Source: Thalassia testudinum
Lineage: Eukaryota > Streptophyta > Magnoliopsida > Alismatales > Hydrocharitaceae
Direction: 5' to 3'
Assembly: GCA_037157565.1 (NCBI GenBank)
Contig: JAZHRO010000002.1
Span: forward strand, 72,375,001-72,439,000
Length of the DNA stretch: 64,000 bases
In this document: in pieces, positions 35,664 to 44,739 of the stretch
Layout: each line of letters opens with the position of its first letter
Numbering within the stretch: the first letter of the stretch is position 1
Made by a program: the position numbers and the translations under genes
The notes under the pieces: model-generated
What the model saw: only the letters and a program-made list of their open reading frames with translations
The model's database searches: none
Told to the model about the DNA's origin: nothing

Positions 35664-37422
35664 TGATGTAAACACATTTACACTACTTAAGATGTCTATT
35701 TATGCATGTTCTTAAGCATAGGATTGCATTTCATGATATAAATATTGCATAACATGCATCATCATGCATTTAGAGTAGTTTGAATAAAATGGAGGTTAAT
35801 TGTCTCCTTTTATGTACTTGGACAGGGCAAACATTTTATCGGGGCCTCAGATCGAAGATCTAACCATATGGATGTGATCAGGGCGATGATTGGAGTTCAA
35901 CGACTCCAAGATCGCCATAATCAGGCATCCGTAGCATCAGATAGTGACCGGGGAACCCTAGAAGATCAAGGGCCAGGATGGTGTAAATCCCCTCCTCAAA
36001 TGACGAATCTGACCGCACGGATGAATTCAGATCAACGATTTCAGCCCAATGACGCAAAAATCAAGTCAATCCGACATCCGTGGCACCATCTACAACTTCC
36101 AGAAGATGGACGGCCAAGATGGTGCCACGTGGTGCCATCCTGGCCGCCCAAACGACTGCATGCAATCTCTGAAGGCCCCGCACCCGCTCGCTCTCCGCCG
36201 TTGGATCTCAATCCAACGGCTATGGTTAGCCGCGCCTAAAAGTGCCCGCTCGACCATCCGCGCCTCGTAGCGCAGCGGTCGAGCGCGCTTACGCGAGCTG
36301 CGGGCGCGGGTTCGAACCGCAGCGAAGGGTAGGAAGGCGCGGGCGTGCGGCCGATGGCGGGCGTTGGATCGCGATCGGACGGCTACGCTCAATCGAGATC
36401 AAGCGCGATTGAACGCGTGGCATGGACGCGCGATCGCACGTGCCAGGCGGGCGCAACAGCGGGTGGAGATGAGTCTTAAGCCGTCCGATCTCGCGATCGG
36501 ACGGCTGAGAATCAAAGAATGTGTGTGGGCGTTGAGGAAGCGGGCAGCTGAGGAGGCGTGCGTGGGCGCAGGAGCTACGCCCACGTTGGGGGCTTTAGTG
36601 ACGGATTTATCCGTCACTAAAGACCCCCCATTTATTATTTTGAAGATGTAATGACCATTTTGCCCCCACTCCTTGCAACTATAAAAGGAGGCCCCCTCCA
36701 TACGAAATTCTCATCCCTTCCTTCTCTTCTCTACCTCTCCAAAGCTCAAGAGAAGCTTGTCCCACACCTGGGATGCTTCTTGCGAGATAAAGTCCAAATT
36801 TTCGTCTCCCTTCGGAAGTGGATCCTGCGACGACGACGGCGTGCTGCTCCGTTCCCGTTCTTCTGCTTCGTCCTCCTTCGTCCTGCTTCGTCCCATCCGG
36901 CTCGTCCTCCAAGCGACCGTCGAGGAGGATTTCTCTCTCCCTATTCTTTTTACTGCTTTCTAGTATAGATTTACTGCTTTCTAGAGTAGCTCTATTCGTC
37001 CTCCAAGCGATCGTCGAGGAGGACATTTTTCCCTCCATTCTTTTAATGCTTTCTAGAGCAAATTTATCACTTTCTAGTACAATTGTTTTATACTTTCTAG
37101 TTGTAATGAACAATCTTCTTAATGATAAATTCTTTGTTTATTCTATATCTCATTTTGATTTCTATGTGTAATATTCTCTCTCTCTTACCCTCTCTCTCTT
37201 CTATTTATTGCAAATAATTAGATAGTTTTAAATTGAATTACTTCGTGACAAATAAAAAGAAATACGTAGTTTTTAAATCAAACGTCCGCCTCCCTGTGTT
37301 CGACCTGGAATTTCAATTTCGGTATAAATTTTATTTGTTGAACATGAATTCTTCGCTTTCAAACTACAACGACAGGTTTTCCAAAATCGAACACGTTAGC
37401 GTAGTGATTCGCACGTTCAACA
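35664..37422 (+). repeat. Element F 3' LTR
   Basis: Same order as the 5' LTR: AT block, tRNA-like boxes at 36268-36279 and 36309-36318, the hairpin at 36593-36622, CTATAAAAGGAG at 36680, and the CT-rich leader. Differences from the 5' copy are scattered single bases (mostly transitions) plus a short deletion near 36890. It ends CGTTCAACA before TCTAA. Confidence 0.9.
36261..36332 (+). promoter_or_regulatory. tRNA-like Pol III box pair in the 3' LTR of F
   Basis: A-box-like TAGCGCAGCGGT (36268-36279) and B-box GGTTCGAACC (36309-36318), again 41 bp apart. The D-arm-like GCGC...GCGC is perfect here, while the 5' copy has drifted. Both boxes are retained in both LTRs. Confidence 0.6.
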
Positions 37423-37427
37423 TCTAA

Positions 37428-38200
37428 CGAGGGTCAAACGACCCATATTCACGTCGATAGGGATTTCTGGAGCTCCGCCATCTTTTTCAACTTTGGTGAC
37501 ATCAGCAACTCATCTACGATCCGCTGACCATTGATCTTCCATCACCATCACATCCGTGGCCCTCTGACGACACCCTCCCACCTTGCGTCGGAGCTCCAAC
37601 ACCATCGGAGCTCAAATTCGACCTAGCTCCAGCGAGGGCTACCAGAGGAGATGAAGGAGCAATCGCTCCTTTGAAAAGTGTAGCAGGGACCTATTTGAAG
37701 AGAAATAAACCTCACAAGGGCCTTTTTACAAGATCATAGGGACCAGAATGCAACAATGCAGGGATTGAATTGCAAACATGATTAAATTGATTCCAAATGT
37801 GTTTCTAAGTAGTCTTTAATGCTCTATTTTGACAAATATTCTTGTTGATGCTCATTTGTGCCTTATTAATCGAATACTTGATTATTATTTGAATATAATA
37901 ATTTTTTCTGAGCGTTAAATAATTCTTTGTGATAACATTTCTTGCACTCGGATTCATCACTTTAATTTGCATAGTAAAGTGTGATTGTGAACTTGTTTAA
38001 TTTTTAAGCTTGACTCCGTATTACAAGTTCACCTAAGTAATTTGTAGATAATTCAAATAGTAAGAAGTTGTGCAATGAATTGTTCCCAAGGATGATCTCG
38101 GGATACTTTTATTTTGAGTTTATAAATTTTAAATGTTAAACTTGCTTTGGTCACCTATACTACGACACACATTTCTAAAACCTGATCGAAGCGCAGTTAA
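37428..38200 (+). repeat. LTR X, right part
   Basis: Continues from 24136 after removal of element F. The phrase CCAAGGATGATCTCGGGATAC (38088-38108) occupies the place of the GAGTTCGACCTCGGGAAC phrase found near the 3' end of LTRs L and H. The right border was not fixed. Confidence 0.45.
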
Positions 38201-38580
38201 CATGTTCCTCTCTTGAGATTTGGTCGGCATTGGCGAAATGCACTTGACATTTCGATAGTTGCTACTGCTATTGCTCCCATTCATTATTGTTGTTGCTATG
38301 TTCTAAACCCCCTGATGCTGTACCTACCTTAAAAGAGATTCTACTAAAGCTTCAACTTATGTTTAGTTAACACTGACAACTCTAATGACTGGTAGAGGAA
38401 CTAAGTGCCATTTTAATATGAAGTATAAGGCAAGATTTAGGGTTTAAATGGTAATATTTATCCATAGAAATAGTTATTTTTAAAATTCTAATCATTTTGA
38501 CTACTTCTGCCATTTTTTCGGCATGCCTTTGACATGTTGACGAAATGTGCACTTGAAAATTTATCGAAACGACGTTGAAA
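38201..38580. other. Unassigned sequence left of the SAWADEE fragment
   Basis: No repeat, RNA or domain recognised. If the SAWADEE copy were longer, its homeodomain would be expected on this side; none is visible. Confidence 0.4.
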
Positions 38581-38673
38581 TTAACATTTGAAACCTTGGC
38601 CAAATCTACTAGGGATAGGAAATGGTATGGTGTTGCAAGTTTGCTTTCCCATAGAATGTTTAAGACTGGTAAC
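38581..38673 (+). pseudogene. SAWADEE-domain (SHH-like) gene copy, first part
   Basis: Open frame reading FETLAKSTRDRKWYGVAS then LLSHRMFKTGN. This is the start of the SAWADEE domain (family pattern: AKS-RD--WYDVA-FLSHR---TG-PEV). It breaks at AAC/CAG where solo LTR G is inserted, and the next codon is found at 52013 in the same frame. In plants SHH1-type proteins read histone H3K9 methylation through this domain and help recruit RNA polymerase IV for RNA-directed DNA methylation. This is family knowledge; the copy here is broken. Confidence 0.75.
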
Positions 38674-39133
38674 TGATAAGTCCACTTTTGTGGACTATTA
38701 TTTAGCCTAAGTACTATTTAATTATTTATTCTTAATTGTTAATTAATTAGGAGTTATATGGCAATTCACCTTGGCCTGCATTTAATTTTATGCTTCAATT
38801 TTACATTTAATAACCTATGTTATGATAATATAATTTATTTGATGAATGCAGTTTGGGTACAAGAGTTAGATGCTCATTTTTACTTCTATTAGGCGTCTTG
38901 AGCTTTGATTGGACATCTGGAACTGCTATCACAAATTCACGGCATTACATTTTTTTTAAGACGTCTGATGCTCTAATTAGACGTCTGATGAAGAACTGCC
39001 CGTGCTTATCTGCCATTCCAACCACTCTTGATCGTCACGAGTACTTGGAGACACTTGCGGCCAAAGGAAATCGAGGAGGTTTTTGTTTAAAAAGGAAATC
39101 CATGTCCATCGAGGGATCATCCGCTCCCCCTGG

Positions 39134-40135
39134 TGGTGCGCTTCGCTTAGGGTTTCGTGTATTTTGAAGTTCTAGGCATTGTAGTATATCACGAAAAGCT
39201 ACTACCAGTTTATAATTTATTACTCGGAATTAAAAGTTTCCTGAGGTCGAACTCAGGGAGCAAACTATGATTTCAGAAGCATATGAATTCACAATATATA
39301 TTATTTTACAAAAAATAAGACAAAGGAGAGAGAGAGCAAAAATTCTCTTCTTGGCTTTTTCTTCTTCTCTCTTCTTCTTTTCAGCCGGTTCTCTTCTTCA
39401 GCCTGTCTTCTTTTCTTCTTCTTTTTTTTCTTTGCTGCAGAGGCTTCCTTCGCTTTCTTTCTTTCTTCAGTTGCTATGTCCTTCTTCTTCCTTCTTCTTC
39501 TCTGATTTTCTTCTTTCTTCTGCGTCTTCTTCTTCTTTGCTGTAGAGGCTCCCTCCTTCTCTTTTCTCTTTCTTTTTCTCTGGCCTGTCCTCTACTCTTT
39601 TCTACTGCTTCACTCCTTCCTTTCTTTCCGACGTCTGATTCAGAAATCAGATGACTTAACTGCGCTGTTGCTACAGTGCCCCTACTGTCTTCTTTTCTTC
39701 TGCTCCTTCTCTTCGCTCGACCTCTCCTTCCTTCCTTCTCTTTTCTTCTTCTCTGCGGCTAAGTCCCAGCCGCTGCTCTTCCTCTTCTTCTTTCTTTCTT
39801 CCTTCTCTTTTCTTCTTCTTTGCAGCTCCTTGCTTCTTCCTTCCTCACCTGTTCCCTGCACACACACACAAGTTCAGCGCAAAACCTACCCTACCCTCTT
39901 CCCGCGTCTCTCTCTCTTTGAATCTCTCTTTGGTACGCTCTTCCAGAGCCAGGTAATTGGGTCGGGTTGCATTCCCGGGTCCAGGCGCACCAGCATGGGT
40001 GGTGCACGAGGAGTGCACAGGAGGGTGTCGGGTTGGGTCGTGCCGGATCCGTGTGATGAGCTCACGGGCGAGGGCGGTGTTTAGGTGAGGGACCTCACCC
40101 CATGTGTATTCGGAGGCGATTGGTTAATAGCACTT
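39134..40135 (-). repeat. Element H 3' LTR, truncated to its 3' third
   Basis: Matches 47883-48886 of the 5' LTR almost base for base. The match then stops at GCACTTT, and the remaining 1.9 kb of the LTR, including its TGATGAGAG start, is absent. The CT-rich stretch (39340-39860) and one CCGACGTCTGATTC motif (39637) are retained. Confidence 0.88.
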
Positions 40136-41329
40136 TGAGATAGCATCGCCCATGGTAACCCCCAGAACCCTGGCTTTCGAGATTTCGAGATAATCCCGTC
40201 CATGGTGTTTTGTGGCCGAATTCAGACCCTAGCAATTGACACCTCGTGATAATTCCATCCATGGAATCTGAACCAGCAGAGTGCTTACATGCCCCTAGTA
40301 GGATATGTAAATATCCTAAGAGACAAGCATCGAGGAGATAATATTTTGTTACGCATCTTCGAAGGGAATTTCCCACCTCTCTGCACTGGGAACTCGTCCA
40401 AATCAACTTGTGTTGATCAGACGCTCCTACTCTAGGTGACATTTTAAGAATTTTTGCAACGCTTCTGCGTGATTTTGATACTTATGCTTACCGAACCAGG
40501 TTGTGTGTGAAATTTGGGTGCTTAGGTTACTGAGTCCCGTAAACCAAAAGTTAGTTAACGAGGCCAAATACTCCCTAAGCCTTGGACCTAATACTTAAGC
40601 TTTTCATTCTCCTCAACCTCTTGAGGAATATCTAGATCTTAATGGGTACTAAGAGTCTATCCAAGAATGCCTAAGGTTTGCATTCTTACTAATCTTGTTG
40701 TGCACTTTCCTTTTTCTTTTCTTAATGTAGTCCAGAACTTAGGTTAATTCCTTAATTTCTTGCTAATGATTATCACTTTGTTTCATTTTGTGCTCCTTTT
40801 TTCATTTTGTTCTTTTTCTCCTCCTCCTTTGTAAAGTCCACAAAAATTTCTTTCCTCTTCTCATTTTATTATTCTTTTTCAAATTTTTTTTTCAATTTTT
40901 ATGGTGTTTTTGGCATATGTGAATTTTTTTTGTTTAAAACCTTTTCTTACGAGTTTTGCACTTACATACCCCCCCATGCCTAAGATTTGCAATGTCCTCA
41001 TTGTAACTTAGGAGGGTTTTTATTTAGTTCATACATTAGGACAGGTATTTTGGTGAGTGGATGGGTAGGGGTGACTGTTGCGGACGATTTCTAATCTCAG
41101 ATGCAAGCACCTGAGGTGGAGTCGGTTGTCCTAAAGGATGAACCTTAAGTACGAAGAGGTGTCAGAAAAGGTTTCGGGTTTTTTTTTAAAAAAGAATGAC
41201 GCATCCCATTGAGCGCTGAGTTTTACGCCATCAGCTGGGCGCAATATGCTCAGGGAGAATGGAGGATAAATGATGACTTAGCCAAATCTGTAGAGGTTAC
41301 ATCAATGAACGGTTTGAGTCTCTGACTGT
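40136..41329 (-). other. Element H 3' non-coding region with polypurine-type block
   Basis: No meaningful frame. The minus strand has ACAATGAGGACATTGCAAAT followed by TTAGGCATGGGGGGG (41006-40969), the same block as at 34441 in element F. 40470-40560 is spacer. The direct join of this spacer to mid-LTR sequence at 40135/40136 marks the deletion. Confidence 0.75.
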
Positions 41330-42929
41330 TTATGATGAAAGGTTCGGAATCGTGGTTGAGCGAACTGATTTCGACTGCTCCATTTCCAAAGACCTGTCGG
41401 ACAAGATACGGTCTGACCCACTTGGATCGCAGTTTCCTAGGGAAGAGTTTGAGTCAGGCATCGAAGAGTAGGACCTTCTGACCAGGATGAAAGATCTTTC
41501 TAGATATGTGCTTGTCATGAAAGGTTTTAACCCACTCATTGTAGATTCGTGAGTTCTCGTACGCATCAAGGCGTAATTCATCGATCTCGCTAATCTGAAG
41601 CTTTCTGTGGATTCCAGCCTTAGAAAGATCCAGATTGCAGCTCCGTACTGCCCAATAGGCTTTGTGTTCCAACTCGACGGGAAGGTGACATGCCTTCCCG
41701 TACACCAGTCTAAAAGGAGACATGACTAATTGGATCTTGTGGGCGGTCCTATAAGCCCACAAAGCTTCGGGAAGTCGGGATGACCAGTCCTTCCTGTCAG
41801 GTCGAACAATGACCTGCAGGATTTTCTTGATCTCCCGATTTGATAGTTCAGCTAGACCATTAGTCTGGGGGTGGTAAGGAGTAGAGATTCGGTGAGACAC
41901 CCCGTATTTGGTCATCAGTGACCTGAATTGAGCATTCATAAAATGGGTCCCTCCGTCAGAGATGATTGCACGAGGAATCTCGAACCGTGAGAAGATATTC
42001 TGATGAATGAATTTGATAACGATTTTATGATCACAGGTTCGGGTCGGAATGGCTTCGATCCATTTGGACACGTAGTCCACAGCAAGCAGAATGTACTCGA
42101 AGCCGTCTGAAATAGGGAAGGGGCCCATAAAATCAATCCCCCAAATATCGAAGATTTCGCATACGAGAATCGGCTGCAAAGGTATCATGTCGCGATGGCT
42201 CATGTTGCCTAAAGTTTGGCAACGACTGCATGCGTTGCAGTGACTGTATGTGTCCTTGAATAAAGTAGGCCAATAAAAGCCACACTGGAGGATTTTTGAT
42301 GCAGTTTTGTGCCTAGAGAAGTGGCCACTGCATTCCTGGTCATGGCAGAAGGAGAGAATATCGTTGATTTCGCCTTCCGGGACACATCTTCGGATAATTT
42401 GGTCAGCACTTATGCGGAAAAGGTACGGGTCTTCCCAGATGTAGTACTTGGCATCAGAGCGCAACTTGTCTTTCTTGGCCTTTGGCCAATCAGACGGGAT
42501 CTGACGAGATGCCAGGTAGTTTACTATATCAGCAAACAATGGAAGTCTAGTACCAATAGTCAATAAGTGCTCATCCGGAAAATGCTCCGTGATGGGTCCA
42601 GAAGGGTTGATGATCTCAGAAGGAAGGCGAGACAAGTGGTCAGCTACCACGTTTTGTCTTCCCGCCTTGTCGCGAATCTCGAGGTCAAATTCTTGCAACA
42701 ACAAGATCCATCGGATTAATCGAGGCTTCGCGTCCTTCTTGGCAAGGAGATGCTTCACAGCTATGTGATCCGAGTAGATTATGACGTGGGAACACAGGAG
42801 ATAGGATCGAAATTTTTCGAGGGAAAATACTATGGCTAGTAGCTCTTTCTCCGTAACTGTACACTTACACTGAGCCTCGTTAAGAGTCTTGCTAGCGTAG
42901 TAGATGACCACGGGTTTCCCGTCAACTTT
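41330..42929 (-). pseudogene. pol: Element H RNase H and integrase
   Basis: The frame 42911-41454 (485 codons from an internal Met) follows a TAG at 42930-42932 that stands where Gln is expected (GAILG*KVDGKPVV). RNase H: YYASKTLNEAQ and YSDHIAVKHLL with the RWILLLQEFDLEI tail. Integrase: HHCC zinc finger (Cys pair in HCNACSRCQTLGN, residues about 230-242), DDE core with GIDFMGPFPIS, IISDGGTHFMN and the Glu in LAELSNREIKKIL, then the C-terminal FHPGQKVLLFDA. Coding sense is lost after 41454 and appears in another frame near 41330-41580. Integrase would join element DNA to the chromosome. Confidence 0.9.
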
Positions 42930-42932
42930 CTA

Positions 42933-44118
42933 CCCTAGAATCGCTCCTACAGCGAAATTAGATGCATCACACATGATCTCAAAGGGTTGAGACCAATCAG
43001 GGAACTGTAGGATCGGGGCCTGAGTGACTCGGTAACGAAGGTTCTCAAAAGCTTGAGTGCATTCCTTGGAAATCTCAAAGGGTACATCCTTGGAGAGAAG
43101 AGTAGTCTGGGGGCGTGCGATTTCGAGAAATCAGGGATGAAACGAAGGTAAAAACCAACATGTCCCAGAAAAGAATGGATGTCCCTGATCGAGCTAGGCA
43201 TAGGAAGTCGAGAAATTAGATCAACCTTGGCTCGATCCACTTGGATGCCTTTCTCAGAAATTAGATGTCCTAGGACGATCCCCTCTGGCACCATAAAGTG
43301 GCTCTTTTCCCAGGAAAGAACCAGATTTACGTCGATGCAATGCCTGAGTATATGAACCAAGTGCTGGAGGCAATCATCAAATGATGCCCCAAAAACTGAG
43401 GAGTCATCCATGAAGACTTCCAGATAATCACCTACCATGTTAGACAATATGGCAAGCATGCACCGCTGAAAAGTCACGGGTGCATTGCAGAGACCGAAAG
43501 GCATCCTTCGGAGCGCGTATGTCCCGAAGGGGCAGGTGAACGTGGTCTTCTCTTGGTCCTCAGGATGAATCGCCACTTGGTTATAACCGGAGTACCCGTC
43601 AAGAAAGCAGAAAAATCTATTTCCCACTAACTTCTCGAGAATCTGATCAATGAATGGTAGTGGGAAATGATCCTTCTTCGTGGAGGAATGGAGTCTTCGG
43701 TAATCTATGCAGACTCTCCATGAGTTGGCTATTCGGGTAGGTATGACCTCTCCGGTTTCAATCGTAATGGTGGTGAGCCCTGCCTTTTTAGGCACAACCT
43801 GGATTGGACTCACCCAACGACTGTCGGAGATCGGGTAGATGATCCCTGCATCTAACCACTTAATGATCTCCTTTTTCATGACCTCCTGCAGATTGGGATT
43901 CAAACGTCTCTGCATCTTACGGGAAGGTCGTGCGCCCTCTTCAGAATAGATACGGTGGGTGCAATAAGAGGGACCTATTCCAGTCAAGTCATCGAGAGTC
44001 CAACCAATGGCTCTGCGATGTTGCTGGAGAATAGCAATCAGACGGGATTCCTGATCGGGAGTGAGCTTGGAATTTATAATCACAGGAAATGTTTGATTAG
44101 AACCTAAAAAGATGTCCT
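42933..44118 (-). pseudogene. pol: Element H reverse transcriptase, one-base frame loss near its end
   Basis: Frame from 44083: linker (TPDQESRLIAILQQHRRAIGW), fingers (SRWVSPIQVVPKK, NSWRVCIDYRRLH), palm (FCFLDGYSGYNQVAIH, MPFGLCNAPVTFQRCM and EVFMDDSSVFG with the catalytic Asp pair), then LGHLISEKGIQVD. After FIPDFSK the frame slips at about 43119-43123, where one A appears lost. Coding sense continues in the RNase H frame. The Athila family usually has FMDDFSVFG, so FMDDSSVFG carries one change beside the active site. Confidence 0.9.
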
Positions 44119-44739
44119 TTAAATGATCGGGAAGGGTTTGAGTTCAAGAATGGGGTTATCAGCAGCAGCGGGTGGGTTAGAGTGAGTGTGAGGTATAAGG
44201 ATAAGAGTTATAGGTTTGTCTGAATCAGGGTCTGACTCCTCTAATTGCGGTTCAAGATCTTCTTGTGGTTGATGAGGTATAATCAGGTTATTCTCAAATT
44301 GTGTTTCTTCAACCAATGCTCTGACATCATAGATTTGTTCAATGACATCGCAATTAATCCCTTGTTGGGCCTTAAAGATATCAATTTTTAGGGTTTGATT
44401 TTCAAATTTCAGTTCTATTTGGCCCTCCTCACAACTAATGTTGGCCCTTGCAGTGGCCAGAAAAGGTCTCCCTAGTATGATCGGTGTATCCCTTGGGATT
44501 TCAGGTGCACCCATGTCTAAGACTATGAAGTCCACAGGGAAGTAAAAATCCCGCACCCTTACAATAACATCCTCAAGAATCCCTTTTGGTGACTTTATAG
44601 ATCGATTTGCTAACTGTAGTGTCACCTTAGTCGGTTTTAGCTCAGATTCTTCTAGGTGGTTGAGTAAGGATGTGGGTATCAAGTTTATGGAAGCACCTAA
44701 GTCTAACAATGCTTTGTCGAACTGGGTTTCACCTATCTT
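44119..44739 (-). pseudogene. pol: Element H aspartic protease region
   Basis: In the gag frame after a TGA at about 44737-44739, which replaces a family Cys before KIGETQFDKALLDLG. The active site is LLDLGASINLIP (the Athila lineage has DLGAS where other retropepsins have DTG or DSG). Downstream are GVLEDV-like and IILGRPFLATARA motifs, then an acidic linker. The frame stops at 44119, with a one-base loss near 44128 separating it from the polymerase. Confidence 0.88.

Larger units (their letters stand above)
24142..37422 (+). mobile_element. Element F: complete non-autonomous LTR retrotransposon (LARD-like), Athila-related
   Basis: LTRs of 1774 bp (24142-25915) and 1759 bp (35664-37422), about 95-96 percent alike by eye. 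Both begin TGATGTAAA and end GTTCAACA, with a perfect duplication TCTAA (24137-24141, 37423-37427). An Asp-type primer site follows the 5' LTR, and a purine tract (AGGCATGGGGG) precedes the 3' LTR. Without the nested LTR M, the internal region is about 4.2 kb. It has no protease, reverse transcriptase or integrase motif, only one decayed reading frame. Primer type and the ATGAGGACATTGCA...GGCATGGGGG block shared with element H suggest it uses Athila-type enzymes supplied in trans. Confidence 0.9.

Noticed and set aside
24739..36332. Two tRNA genes
   Set aside because: The T-arm lacks the standard 5-bp stem, no clear anticodon arm forms, and both copies are at the same place in paired LTRs; called tRNA-like box pairs instead.
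39267..40084. Phe/Ser/Leu-rich frames suggesting membrane proteins, also at 48016-48705 and 61067-61342
   Set aside because: They are translations of CTTCTT-type pyrimidine tracts in Athila-like LTRs.
40136..41453. Envelope-like gene of element H
   Set aside because: Athila relatives may carry one after integrase, but only short frames are seen here and none has a signal peptide or membrane segment.
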